In this document: positions 47,841 through 59,895 of the stretch, piece after piece
Position numbering within the stretch: position 1 is the first letter of the stretch
How the letters are laid out: the number at the start of each line of letters is the position of its first letter
Assembly: GCA_020747065.1 (NCBI GenBank)
Contig: JAGMVK010000015.1
Location: 682,001 to 746,000, forward strand
Length of the DNA: 64,000 nt
Direction of reading: 5' to 3'
Source: Cadophora sp. MPI-SDFR-AT-0126
Taxonomy: Eukaryota; Ascomycota; Leotiomycetes; Helotiales; Ploettnerulaceae
The notes under the pieces: model-generated
Seen by the model: only the letters and a program-made list of their open reading frames with translations
What the model was told of the DNA's origin: nothing
Database searches by the model: none
Translations under genes and position numbers: made by a program

Positions 47841-48254
47841 CTAAACCCCCGCACACCCCACCCCCAGACTCCCACTACTCCAAGTCCAAAACCCACACGT
47901 CCAAGCCTCACCTACTCCAGCACCACCCACTCCACCACCCTCCAACCCCGTCCCATCAAACTCCCAACTCACCGGCCCCGAACAATCCACACTACTATAG
48001 AACCGCACCGGCATCCCATCATACACGATATGCGCACACATGCTTTGCTTATCCTCCAATGACGTACACCCGCATGTCGTGATGGGATATGTAGCGCCGG
48101 CGTTGGAGAGACCGAGAGAGGTCTGGTTGAAATCGTGGGTTGAGGGACCGGAGGACAGAGAGGTGGTTTGACCGCCGAGTTGGAGGGTGAGTGTTGTGGC
48201 TTGGGTGAGGGGGAGGGGGAGGAGGGTGATGAGGAGATTGATGAGGAGATGCAT
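47841..48254 (-). CDS. Small secreted protein with six cysteines
   Basis: The frame is intronless, 137 residues, from ATG 48254. A signal peptide is evident (MHLLINLLITLLPLPLTQA). The mature part contains six Cys: two in TTCGCTS and one each in MCAH, DCSG, TCGF and GCAG. It also has a Gly-rich stretch (LEGGGVGGAGVGEAW). Size, signal peptide and even number of Cys fit secreted effector-like or wall-associated proteins. I recognise no family, and effector function is only a possibility. Confidence 0.7.
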   Translation of the reverse strand: MHLLINLLITLLPLPLTQATTLTLQLGGQTTSLSSGPSTHDFNQTSLGLSNAGATYPITTCGCTSLEDKQSMCAHIVYDGMPVRFYSSVDCSGPVSWEFDGTGLEGGGVGGAGVGEAWTCGFWTWSSGSLGVGCAGV

Positions 48255-48767
48255 TTTTGAAGATGATTGGTGGCGCGAGGATGCCTGATCCAGATGCCAA
48301 GTTTTGTATGTTGAGTTTCGTGGGAGAAGATTCCAAGACCCGTGTTCCGGTTATCAAGAATCCTAAAATGCTTCTGTAGTTATGATATTGGAAAGGGGCA
48401 GATTCCTCATCTTTTATAGTAATGCCTCGAGACATTGGAGCGGTCAATTCCCAGGACGACTTCCCTCCACCTGCCCAAATTTGCTGAATATCTCCGTCCG
48501 AAATGTATCGTTTGAGTATCGTCTAATCCATATATGGCTGGCCGCGAAAGATATAAATTGCAGAGCTCCAGCTTCCTGCAGTAGGACATTCTAGCGAGCG
48601 TCGGCTAAGTTGAGATGCTGCCAAAAATAGGCACATATCTCGTGTTCTGCGAGGGGTAAAATCTGCACTCCGATATGTAACTTCGGTTGTGAGATTCATA
48701 TTCGGTGTGAGGTTTACAATTCGGAGGGTGTTGTAGTTGGGTGGACCGTGAATCAGGATTCGACTGC
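48255..48767. other. Spacer between the secreted protein and the hydrolase
   Basis: No supported gene. It contains the promoter of the small secreted protein and the 3' flank of the hydrolase. Confidence 0.5.
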
Positions 48768-50044
48768 TCAGGTACCACGTGATGAAGTAAATCTTCGTTG
48801 AGCAACCTCCTCAACAGCCTCCACCACAACCAGTCTTCCTTCTGGTCTGACCATAACTTCCGTATGCAATGCTCCATCGATAGTTTTCTTCTCAACATTC
48901 AAACCAGAATCTTTACACCTCTTCTCCAGCACCTTGCCATGCTCCTTTGGAATCAATTCATCCTTCTCAGCTTCTAGCAAGATAACATTGGGACTTTCCA
49001 TATTCGCGTCCTTGAGTCGCTGGCTCATGACACCCAGAGCTTTGGAACTATCCAGGTGATTCCACAGGAACGGCCAGAGATGCCTGTATGGTAGCCATTT
49101 CTGTGGATACAACGTCTCAAGCATGGCTCTCACACTGATGAACGGCGTTTCCAAGATAAGAGTCTCAAGCAAGAGATTTGGCTTCGACTCTTGGAAAAGA
49201 TGCGTTTCTGCTGCGAGGTTCGTAGCCACGCCTGCACCAATACTCTGACCCCAGATGGCAACTGGAATAGAATCCGTAGGTCTGCCACCATGTCGCAGGA
49301 AGTCTTCTCTGATCCAATCTAGACTTGCAGCAGCATCCAGGGCAATCCCTTTTTCTGAAGGTCTACCTTTAGAAGTCCAGTATCCACGATAGCTGCAGCA
49401 TACCATCGTGTACCTGACCGGGATATCAAGTACGCGCCGATCTCTGAGCATCCTCAAAACAGGCGAAAGGAAAGGGAGACGAGGAGGGATAGAAGAAGCA
49501 TTACCTACAGACCATAAGCCGCGTCCACTTGAAACGGGAGAGTAGGAACTGAACCCTGGAAATAGAGGATATATACCATCCTGCCTTGACTGACATCGAA
49601 GTCGTTGACACTAGCCACACAGAGACTAATTTTTGTCCCATCCAGTGATCTGATACTCTCTTCTCTCCATTCAATCCCACTGCATTGGTGATTGTACTCC
49701 GCGATTGTCTCTCGACGCGCATTAGGAGGAAGACCGGGCATGTAGATGATTTTGTTTTGAAAGAGGACCATCATGCAGCATTTCCACGTCCAGAGGGCGA
49801 CGACCAGTCCGCCAAATACCACTGGCGGAAGTAACACGGTCGGAATACCGCCCAATTCTCTCCTTTGGTAGGTTCCATAGCGAAGCACTGGACCACGACT
49901 CTGCCGCCGGATCTGGGTCTCTGTACCCCCGCTCAGCTTTGTAGAAAATGCATACCGAGGCGAGTATCTCAATTGCCCTCTGACATTGGCGCTACAAATG
50001 TACAGCTGTCTCACGAAAGCTTTTCCATGCACGACACGAAGCAT
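48768..50044 (-). CDS. Membrane-anchored alpha/beta hydrolase (ABHD13/Bem46-like)
   Basis: This is a serine hydrolase with an N-terminal membrane anchor. Exons 50044-49555 and 49504-48768 join in frame (GTTCAG/CTGTAG) to 408 residues. An Arg-rich leader with mitochondrial-targeting character is followed by one transmembrane segment (TVLLPPVVFGGLVVALWTW) and the typical NKIIYMPGLPPNARRE. The fold marks are CCSYRGYWTSKGRPSEKGI, the nucleophile elbow IWGQSIGAG, an acid in LLEAEKDELIP and a His in DGALHTEVM. The catalytic triad is therefore complete. The substrate is unknown; location in mitochondria or ER is inference. Confidence 0.86.
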
Positions 50045-50431
50045 TTCACACCAGTAAAGACGACGTGATGAACGTGCAGTATCCTATCAATTGCTCGCAT
50101 GCATGTTGTCGTGTACTTCCGTGGGGTTGATGCATATCGTGGTGAAAGCAAAAAGACTTTGCCGGTCATTCGAGCATCGAAAGGTCCTTGTTCGCCCAGG
50201 TGTTTGGTTCGCTGCCTCGCCTCCACTTTTTGGGAATCTGTCAGCCCCGCCAGAGCCTGATCTGGAATCGAACCAACATCATCACCTCACCCAACCTCTC
50301 CTCTTTACAACCATGGGATGAGCCCGACACAACACTGAATAACAAGATCAGCTTCCAGACCCGAACTCAACTCCTTCTTCTCAGTATATCCCGAAACAAT
50401 AGTCGCACAACTATCAAAGAGAACGATCACG
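50045..50431. promoter_or_regulatory. Divergent promoter region, hydrolase / sds22
   Basis: The two start codons face away from each other across 387 bases, so both promoters must lie here. No specific site is assigned. Confidence 0.5.
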
Positions 50432-51774
50432 ATGCCTTCTCCGCCTCCCAAGGAATCAACAACACCCCCACCACACATCTCAATCACCGATCCTGACTCC
50501 ACCGACTCTGCCGACCACGACACACCCAAAACACCACGCAGCAGCAGTGGCTGGGATGGCAAGCTACGATTAGAGAAGAACGTCGAGCTGGTGAACCCAG
50601 AGGCGATTTCAGATGCCGAGTATACGGATGAGGAGAATGTCTTGCCTGGCGAGCAGATTGAGGCGGATGAAGGTATGGACTTCCTTGCATTGTCGTATAC
50701 ATTTGTCTGGAGGAGAAGAGATATACTTTAATCTGAGCTCTCCTGAGCTAGAGTTCAAGATATAGCTACCGGGGAGAGGAATTCGGAGTGGAAGTCCCAG
50801 GCGCAAAGCTGTTCGAACAATGGAATGCTGACAGACCCTCCTCATCCTCAGACCTCCTAGACGACTATCCCTCCAACACCACCGAAATCGACTGCGTCCA
50901 CGCCCGAATAACCTCGATCCCCTCCCTCCGCCTCGAACGCTTCCCGCAAACGCAACGGCTCTGCCTCCGCCAAAACAGTATCCCCTCCATCAACGGCCTC
51001 GAACCCCTCTCCTCCACTCTGACCGAGCTCGACCTTTACGACAACCTACTCACAAAGATCTCCCACCTCGAATCCCTCACCCAACTCACCTCCCTCGACC
51101 TCTCCTTCAACAAACTAAAACACATCAAAAACATCTCGCACCTCACACAACTCACCGACCTCTATTTCGTGCAGAACAAAATCTCCACGATCGAAAATCT
51201 CGACGGGCTCACCAAGCTACGCAATCTAGAATTAGCTGCGAATCGGATCAGGGAGATCCAGGGGTTGGAAAGCTTGACTGGTCTGGAGGAGTTATGGCTT
51301 GGGAAGAACAAGATAACGGAGATTAAAAACCTTGATTCCCTCCAAAATCTCAAAATCCTCTCCATCCAGTCGAATCGAATCCGCACCCTCACACCCTCCT
51401 CGCTCTCCTCCCTCCCACACCTGGAGGAACTCTACATCAGCCACAACGCCCTAACATCCCTCCGCGGTCTCGAATCCTGCACTTCTCTCCGAGTTCTCGA
51501 TATCTCCAATAACCAAGTGTCGAGTTTGGAGGGCTTAGAAGAATTGAAAGAGTTGGAGGAGGTTTGGGCGAGTTATAATTTGCTTGGGGACTTTGGGGAG
51601 GTGGAGAAGATACTTGGAGGGAAGAAGGAATTGAATACCGTCTATTTTGAGGGAAATCCATTGCAGTTGAGGCAGCCGGCGTTGTATAGGAATAAGGTGC
51701 GTTTGGCGCTACCGCAGATCAAGCAGATTGATGCTAGTGAGTTACCCTCCTCTTCCTTCCAGGTTTACCTTTGA
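50432..51774 (+). CDS. sds22: Protein phosphatase 1 regulatory subunit Sds22
   Basis: Sds22 is a leucine-rich-repeat protein that binds protein phosphatase 1 in the nucleus and is needed for mitotic exit. Exons 50432-50672 and 50852-51774 join in frame (GTATGG/CCTCAG) to 387 residues. The N-terminus is disordered and Pro/Ser-rich. About eleven 22-residue repeats follow, of the form LTELDLYDNLLTKISHLESL, with LRNLELAANRIREIQGLESL in the middle. A C-terminal cap reads LNTVYFEGNPLQ..YRNKVRLALPQIKQIDA. Repeat spacing and cap are characteristic of the family. Confidence 0.95.
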
Positions 51775-52520
51775 CTTTTGGGTGTGGTGTTGCCTGATGG
51801 TTTCGCTATGAGGTTTGAAAAAGTGCAGTGCAATGTTAACGAAATGGCGATAGCTTTCATTCGCGTGTCATGAAATCGGTACTCAGCTCAGGGCGAGGCA
51901 GACTGACATATCATTGATACTTGTGCGCTTACACCTTATCGTGGGCATGGATGTGGATAAATAGAGCATTCTAGACAAGATCAGAGCCCTGGAAATATCT
52001 GATCGATCAAACGAGCATATGACTATGAACCGTGTGAGGGCACGGACTAGATGGAAGGGTATGATATTGATGAATGGGCGGAATGGATAGGGATTTTGCA
52101 CACATTAGTACAGAATAGCATAGCATGGAGTTCAGGGCCGGTATGCAACGCATCGCAGGATGAGAAACAGACTCTGTACCTCTCTGTTGATCAATCGAAA
52201 AACGAGTCAACGTTTTGAGTTCCACGGGTGTTATGTACTCGCTTGTATTTGTTTATTCTACGGAGTCAAGAATTCGGGAAACTAGAACTTCTACTATTCC
52301 ATTCCTGCCAGACTAAAGCCCCGAGCAAAGTAACGAGAAACCAGCTAGATTCTAGATAGGTATCGAGCCTCGAATTGAATCGATTGATTCCATAGCAGAC
52401 TGCCAATTGAGAACAAAGAGAGCAACCTAATCATGGCATTACAGAGAAGAATAGCGCCTCTCCTTTGGAAGTCCCTACAGCAGACACTCGAGTCTGGAAG
52501 TATGAAAGTAGAAGTCGGAT
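51775..52520. other. Spacer between sds22 and xylose reductase
   Basis: It holds the 3' flanks of two convergent genes. No gene is supported. Confidence 0.5.
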
Positions 52521-53805
52521 CTATGCGAAGATATGGAGAGTACCGAGATACTGTTGACTTTAGATTAGCCCCATACCCCAAAGCAACAACCATCCTGCCA
52601 CCAGAACCAGAAACAGAAGCAGATGAAAAAAGGTGGTGGAACTCACATCCGTAGGATTGTTAAATCTCAAATGCCTATCCAGCCCCGAAATAGCCTTCAA
52701 ATCCTCCTCCTCCAGATCAAATTCCGTAACCTCCAAATTCTGCTGCAGTCTCTTGGGATCATTACTTTTCGGAATGACCGCCAACCCTCTCTGCGTCGCC
52801 CACCTCAACAGCACCTGCGCAGGCGTTTTACCAGCCTTCTCCGCAATCTTCACAATAACAGGATGCTCGAACAACACAGGCGTGTCCTTCGCCTTCTGCC
52901 ACTCCAGCTCAATGAACGATTGCGGCCCGAACGAACTGTATGCCGTGACCGCGATGCCTTGCTCCTTTGCGAGTGCGAGGAGAGTGGGCTGGACAAGGTA
53001 CGGGTGGTGTTCGATCTGTAGGGTTGCAGGGCGGATCTTGGCGTAGCGGAGGAGATCGAGGATTAGGGAGCCTTGGAAGTTGGAGATTCCGATGGACTTT
53101 GCGAGGCCTTTCTCTTGCACGCTCTCCATGGCGGTCCAGGTCTCCTGGATGCTGGCGTTGGAGAGTTGGTAGTCGTCTTTGCCGTCGAAGGCCCAGCCCG
53201 GTGGGTAGCGGACGGAGGGGTCGACGTATTTGAGGGCGACGGGGAAGTGCACGATGTAGAGGTCGAAGTAGTCGATGCCCCAGTCGGCGAGTTGCTTGCG
53301 GCAGATTGGCTGGGGATGTGGTTAGTTTTACTGGTTCTAAAGGGAAAATTGGATCGGAGAGGGAAATTTGGAGAAGGGGGAAGCATACCTCGACCTTGTC
53401 ACCATCGTGGAAAGAATTCCAGAGCTTGGAAACAATGAACAAATCCTCTCTTTTGACGAGACCTTCCTTGATAGCACGGGCAACACCCTCACCAGCTTCT
53501 TTCTCGTTACCGTAGTCTAGGATTTGTCAGTAAAAGCTTCCAAGATCAACAAAAGAGAGGGCTAGACGAGGAGTAATATAGAGACGATTGGTAGGCAACA
53601 TCGTCCAGGAGGCGCAGATATTCTTCGAAAAGAGCTTTCCACGTCCAGCAGAGATAATACACATACCACAAGCACCATCGAATAACCTATATCCGACCTT
53701 GATCGCATTGTACACTGTATCTGCACAAGTAGCATTGGCGACCTTCCAAAGACCAAAGCCAACTTGTGGCATAGCATGGCCGGTATTCAGCTTAATGGAA
53801 GCCAT
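52521..53805 (-). CDS. xyl1: D-xylose reductase (aldo-keto reductase)
   Basis: It reduces D-xylose to xylitol with NAD(P)H in pentose catabolism. Exons 53805-53667, 53516-53389, 53309-52647 and 52550-52521 join in frame to 319 residues, the usual size. The catalytic tetrad is visible: Asp in FDGACDYGNE with Tyr two residues after it, Lys in [10 protein letters not shown] and His in [10 protein letters not shown]. The cofactor segment is [27 protein letters not shown] is the typical AKR signature. The short last exon encodes YLGTLHIFA, matching the hydrophobic end of fungal xylose reductases. Confidence 0.92.
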
Positions 53806-55877
53806 TTTCGCAGATGTATTCGCAGATGTAGTTGAAGTTGAAGAGAACTGTTTGTTTAAGGCGGTGGATGGGAGTTTTGAGAGGCGTGGAGGTTTGAAGT
53901 TGGAGGTGTGGAGGAGGGAGAAAAATCGTGGAGGGGTAGTTGTTGAGATGGAGCTTGGACTAGAAAATAGACGAGTGCAGGTGAGGGGCAGCAGCGCCGA
54001 TAGTGGAGACGGAAGTGGATTGGCTTTTGTTGATTGAAGAAGAGAGGGGCTGTGGCAGATAGAGAGAGTCAGTTGAGTGCTTGACTTTTTTGCTTGAACC
54101 CGGGAATTGGAAAGAGAAGAAGTGGGGGTCAGGTTGAGTGCAAATTGAATGGGGAACTAGAGGGGGGCAATGAAAGAGCTGTGTTTTACCGCCAGAGCAG
54201 GTGCAGTTGCAGTCGCATATAGAGTATTTCCGTACAATGCGAGACTCGGATTGGGACAAGAAAGAGTGTTTCGTGACCTTTAATGCTTCCAATTGGGATA
54301 AAAGAGGATGTGGAAAAGAAGAGGAGGCTTTTATACCCCCATAAGGTATGCAGATGGATGCACCTGCATCTGTCCTACCCTACGTGCTATTACCCGCGCC
54401 CTTGACCTACCTTACCAATAGTTACCTGATACTCCAAGGATACAGGTCGGTTCACCTTGTGTGGCTCGGGGCTCCCCCCCGGACTAGTATACCATATCTG
54501 CGGATATCTTGGCTGGAGGGCGTGCCCCTCGTACTGGACGAACTCGCATCGTATCGACTTCCCCCGAGTTTCGTTCAAGAGGACACTTGCTGTATATTTC
54601 TCCGGCCCTTCTCTTCAACCTAGCCCTTATCTCCTCCTTCATTCCACCAAACAACGTCTTCGTTTGAGTAGCAAAGTTCTCGGTAGCATTTTCGTGGCTA
54701 AATACACTGGCTGTATATCTCTCTCGAGTCGTGTGGTCACATATCTTAACTAGCTAGAATCTGCCCCTCCATCTCCTTCCTCACTAGCGTCGATTTACAT
54801 TTAGCCTAAATACACATTCCAGTGGACCCAGTGGATTTGGTGGGGGCGACTGTGGCGGCTAAAAGAGACGGGAGATGGACAGGGGTGCAGTTTTGCCGCG
54901 GAACGACTGCTTCCTGACTTTTGTTGGCCTCGATCAGGAAATTCTAGGATAACCGACCGAGTGTGGATGAAGATGGATGGGCTTGGACCTGGATTCATAG
55001 GAGAGTGTTTGTTATCTGTTGGGATTTTGACTTCTTCTGTTTTATTTATTGCTGTTCAAAGGAGTTGCCATGATGGATCGGAGTGCCAAGTGGTTTGCCC
55101 AAGTAAGGGGGTTGATGTTTCTCGAGTTATCTCCGATGGAGATCTCCGTGTTTTCGTACTTAAGCTTTTACTCCTGTGTTGATCTCCATCTGCTGGTTTC
55201 AGCTTCTTTTGGATTGTTCGAGAGTATCAGAGTCATTTTCAGTGCTTCCATCCGTGAACGGAGATACCTGTGGCGCAGCATTGATATGTGGCTGAAGTAC
55301 GGGGAAACATCACGTCGTAAAAACTTCTCACAGTTTGTCATCAAAAGTTTCCATGCATTGCCGCCTTCATCTCCTTGACGAGGATGAGTTTTATTTCTGA
55401 ACCTTATTTTGGAGCTATTGAATTGTATATTGGGCCTAAGAATGGAGCCTTCTGGTAGGGAATGCTTGTTTACATACGCTTAGCGACATTTTATAGGGGC
55501 GGCGAGTGCAGCATCTTGGGCGTGGATCATACAGAAGTATCCACGCTCAAGACCGAGAGACAAGAAAATCTCTGACATACTATTATTCGAAAGAAAGATG
55601 TAGTCCACTTGCAAAAAAAAAGCGTGCGCACGCAAGAGTACTGTACGGTCAAAACAAACGGTGCTCCAATATAAATTCTTTGTTCCGAGGCCCCCTTTCA
55701 TCTGCATGCGGCGTACAGGGAGGAAGAAAAGACAACCGCGACCGTCTCAAAGCTCAAAACATATATTCTCGCTCAAAATATAATAATCAATTGTATGCAT
55801 CGTATGAATTCTGTGTGGTTAATTTTTCTTCGAGCCTCGGAAGCTGGAGAGCTACGGCCAACTTGATTGCGGAAACC
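53806..55877. other. Long spacer without a supported gene
   Basis: About 2.1 kb between divergent genes. Open frames at 54348-54753 and 55049-55378 are short, overlap on both strands and lack features. An A9 run with CGTGCGCACG following it lies near 55613-55635. Confidence 0.5.
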
Positions 55878-56717
55878 ATGGCAGCTAGAGCCGGTGTACC
55901 AATACCTCAATTCGCCACTGAGTATCGAGCCTGGGCCCGGGTCAACAAGGGACAGGCGATACAGCTTACAAATGCCCAGGTCATAGTATGTCCATGCCGC
56001 AGAGCCTACTTGTATACCATCTGTAACTCACAACTTTCAAGGCTCAGTATGCCACCGAGCAAACACAGCTATATACACCACCGAATCCTCCTCCTCCTCC
56101 GCCCGCCGCCCACAATCCAACGGAGGAAGGATCGACCATCAGACCTGTCGCTCGACCTCCGTTAGCTCCAGCGCCTGCTACTGCACATGTCCCTTTGCTT
56201 GCACCTGTGCCAGGTGTTCCTGCCGCTGCTCCTGGCGGCGCAAATTGGATAGGTGTTAAGCACTTGGGTGTCGGAGGGGGTGATACTGTAAGAGAATGCC
56301 CTGCTCTAAAACACAAGAAGTACACTCATACTGATATGTTGTTCACGAGTAGGTCACTATGTGGGAATGGAATGGCCCTGCAGCTGGTCGCCCTGCCCTG
56401 CCCCCCCCCCCCCCCCCCCCCCCTTCCTACCAGGCTTCGTCTTTGGATCCACGGGCCAAGCCCCCGCAAAAGGCCTCCTATACGGAAGAGACCTACAAAT
56501 CCTCGAACTTTCACAGAATCTCAAAGGCGCAATACTCGAGTGCTTATATGAAATACCAGATCACCGACCGACTCTTTTACAATTGAAGAGGAGGATCAAG
56601 GCAGTTATAGACGCGTGTTTGGCGGCGGATCGTGCTGCAGTACCTCCCCGTCGACCAGAGGGCTGGCAGAACCTCGCTCGTTGCCAGCACCATTGGGACA
56701 TGAGAAGGTTCCCTTAG
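55878..56717 (+). pseudogene. K3: kinase-like copy lacking the catalytic core
   Basis: The 5' and 3' ends of the family are fused without the middle. Exon 1 (55878-55985, 108 bases as in K2) and exon 2 (56042-56287) encode the Pro-rich N-terminus and the Gly loop region NWIGVKHLGVGGGDT. The next exon from 56353 starts TMWEWNGPAAGRPAL as in paralogues but then enters 23 consecutive C. After the tract the sequence matches the far C-lobe (LLYGRDLQILELSQNLKGAI, ECLYEIPDHRPTLL) and the tail ARCQHHWDMRRFP. The Lys strand, catalytic loop, DFG and APE are all absent. The C-lobe part is one base out of frame with the N-terminal part. Confidence 0.75.
56401..56423 (+). repeat. Homopolymer of 23 C
   Basis: An uninterrupted run of 23 C lies exactly where K3 jumps from its N-lobe to its C-lobe sequence. 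In reading frame it codes for poly-Pro. Its length decides whether the K3 ends are in frame; 24 or 21 C would join them. Confidence 0.95.
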
Positions 56718-57437
56718 CATGAGGAGTGGACCCCGAGTTTCAGTATATTGTTTTTAGAGATGTAGAATATCAGCATAAGATATACGATCAACGATGCCCA
56801 TGATGTCGGGAACTGTAATCTACCCCACGTCCATGACTAAGAATTGAGACTTGATAAATGACCTATGTCTTGTGGGCAAATAAGCATACATCTTCTCTTG
56901 GGCAAGGCTCCCGGTCATGGTCGCTGGGACGTTTCCAACTGGGAATATATCTACCAAATATACCCAGACATAGTTATATACGTGTAAGGCGCTTTGTGTC
57001 CATATCGTTCTCATTTTTGAGCTAAGTAGAGATTTTAATGAAGTTTATTGCTGTTACATTTTAAATTTCCGATAAATACATCACAAGTTCTAGTACAAAT
57101 TATGTCACACACAATTTCACATGCGTAACAGGATTGCGAGCAAGTTTTGCGTGTAATTTATTGTGACGAAAAACCGTAAACTCTTGAAGCCTTTTCGTTC
57201 GATGATCTGATCGTTCTTAGAATTGTTGTTTATTCTTAGATATGAACAGGGATAGTGGCCTCTTTGTTTCTAAGTCGAGGTCTCGCCTTCGGGCGAATGC
57301 AGACGCAGCTGAACGATAATAAAGAAACGAATATGCAACAAAGCGTTGGGCCAACTATCGTATATTCTTCATCCCCAATTTTGGTCAATGCTCACTTTTC
57401 ATGTTTTTGCAGTTACCACGGAGTGATCATTACAACC
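56718..57437. other. Spacer between K3 and K4
   Basis: No supported gene. It carries the K4 promoter. Confidence 0.5.
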
Positions 57438-59895
57438 ATGGCTGGGGTCTATCCAGCAACTCAAGGAACTCGGAATGTATGTACTTTGTTTGCCCCATTT
57501 GTTTTTTGTTCTTGCAATTCGGATCGAAGACAAAATTTAGAATCAACATCTTAGAGCCCAGATCTCCGTCCCAACGTTCCATCTTCTGCACCACTAATAT
57601 TCTTGAAGTGGAGTGATAAATTCTACGAGGCTTTCATATATTGGGAGAAGATAAACAATCCTCCTGGACCGCCACCACTACCACTACAGCAAGCGAGGGC
57701 CGCTATTCAAGTAAGTATCCGAGTGAAATTGTACTTCTAATAACTATACCTATTTCTGACGGTTCCTAGAATGCTTATACCGCCTCTCAAGCAGTTCCAT
57801 TTGCACTGCCCGTCCCTCCTGTCGCCGTACCCGCTCCGGCGGTTCCACCAGCACTCCCTCGAGCAATCAAACCCGATAACATCCCACTACTAGCACCAGA
57901 TCCCACCGATGAAGAAGCAACATACCTAGAGCCAAAATACTGGCCTCGAAGGCATGCAGGGCGCAGAGCAGATTGGTCTGCAGTCAAGATTCTCGGCTCT
58001 GGTGTTAGTGGTGCCGTTGTACTCTGGGAATGGGTAGGACCACCAACAAGCGCCCCAAGACTGACAAAAGTAGCAGTCAAGAATGCTCTGAAACACAAGA
58101 ATCAATTGACCAATGAGGGCAGAATCATGCGAGAACTTGAGACTGCACGGTCGGAACATATCCTGAAGCTGCTTGTACCGCGGCATGTTTTAACACCTAA
58201 TATGTGCACGCGTCGCGGTCTCAGCCATCATTGGCATGGTCGTACTTGGCAGTTAGTTCTGGAATACTGGTGAGTATAATTTCAACTTCCCCCCTTTAAA
58301 TCATTCTCGTAAATCAGTCTCGATCGTACTTGGCAGAGGGAATGCTAACCCTGACCGCACTCTTCCAGCCCAGGTGGAAATCTCGATGAATTTCTTGACA
58401 TGCGTAAAGCACGGTTCGTATACAGCGGCATATATCATTATGGTACTTTCTGTCGTATTCTTACTGATGGCTTCGAACAGCAATATACGTTTCGAAGAAA
58501 GAACTCTGTGGTCAACATTTGAGTGCCTGGTAGACGGCTGCAGTGTCCTGGAGTATGGAATGGAGCTTGGGTATGATGAGACCGAGGAGACAGCGTTTGT
58601 GCCAAACACATATGATCCAAACACCAGCCTCACTACGGTAGTCCATCGTGATCTTAAACCCGCAAATAGTACTGGTCGTAGCTATTCTTCTACTTGTAAA
58701 TGCTGACTGTTCGCAGTATTTATTGGAACACGATCACGATCACACAGTGATGTACCAATTTTCAAGGTATTAGTGGCTCCTGACCCCACTTCATTTACCT
58801 CATTACCGGACACTTGGGCTTACAAGCAGGCATCCAGCTTGGGGATTTTGGTTTATCAGAGTACGTCAAATGCAGCACCGAATTGGGACTCACCGAATGT
58901 ACATACTGAGAGGATTCTTAGGCATTGGCAAAAAGTATTTGCGAACAACCCCAATCCTTGGCGACACAATGACTACGAACGATACCACCGGCGAGTACGC
59001 AGACGGGGGTGACAAGAAACGTTATACACCGGTAGATTCACGCCCTCACTGGAATTAAAGATCAGGTCTAATCTTGTCTGGGTTCAATTCACAGGAGTCA
59101 TTTCACCCTGGATGGAATAACAACGATTACGAAGTCTCGCCCATCTGCGGTAAATTTGGGTCACACACAAACGTCTGGCAGATTGGAGCGATCATGTATG
59201 AGTATGAAAGCCATTACCATTGCAGTCCAATCTACCGCAATCTGGAATATTTGAGAGCAAATTTCACTGACACTTCATCAGACTAGCATGCTTCAACTTG
59301 GGACCGCCAGAAGCAGATCTGCCCTTTACACCTGGTCACCTCATCCATGGAGCTGCTCCGCTAGGCCGACTTCATGGTACCCAACTTCGAAATCAGCCAG
59401 GGTTGTCCCATTTTCTGAAGGATACTATTCATGAGTGCTTGTACGAGGTTCCTGGACACCGGCCAAGTCTTCTGACTTTGAAAACGCGGATCAGAAACCA
59501 ATTGGACCTGATGGCACTGGATCCTAACTCAAGGCCTGAAGGACTGCAGGATATCGAACGTCCTGAACCCCTCACAGAGTACGTATCTCTCTACTTGACA
59601 GTGAGTTGGCTACGGAGACATTATAGAAATGTCATGTTACAGTCTTCATTCCTTCATTCCTTCAATTGTTGTCGATGAGATGACTGCTATTAAGCTCTGC
59701 GTATAGTTTGCTGAATTACTTATTTCTAAAGCTCAACATTTTATGCCAGCATTTGCTATCGTCAACAAACGATGTACAGGTCTCAAGAAACAGCCACGTG
59801 AACCTCAATGCAACATTTGGATCAATGTACGAACAAACAACAATCGTCCACGCTGCCATCATCATTGGGATTTGAGGAGACATCCACAACTCTAG
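57438..59895 (+). CDS. K4: protein-kinase-like protein with a one-base frame break
   Basis: This family member has exons at 57438-57476, 57555-57710, 57770-58269, 58369-58413, 58481-58668, 58717-58766, 58838-58860, 58922-59031, 59095-59201, 59282-59578 and a tail exon ending at 59895. Marks are WEKINNPPGPPPLP near the N-terminus, LGSGVSGAVVLWEW (Gly loop), TKVAVKNALK (Lys), a Glu in LTNEGRIMRELE, VVHRDLKPAN (a true HRD), GDFGLSE and the tail RPRCHHHWDLRRHPQL. Exon 58922-59031 has one extra base: GGGGG at 59005-59009 must be four G for RRVRR to continue into GDKKRYTP. The join to the tail exon is not resolved. It is either a recent pseudogene or a sequencing error in a G run. Confidence 0.72.

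Noticed and set aside
50262..50290. B-box-like GGTTCGATTCC on the minus strand
   Set aside because: The T stem has a mismatch and no cloverleaf can be drawn upstream.
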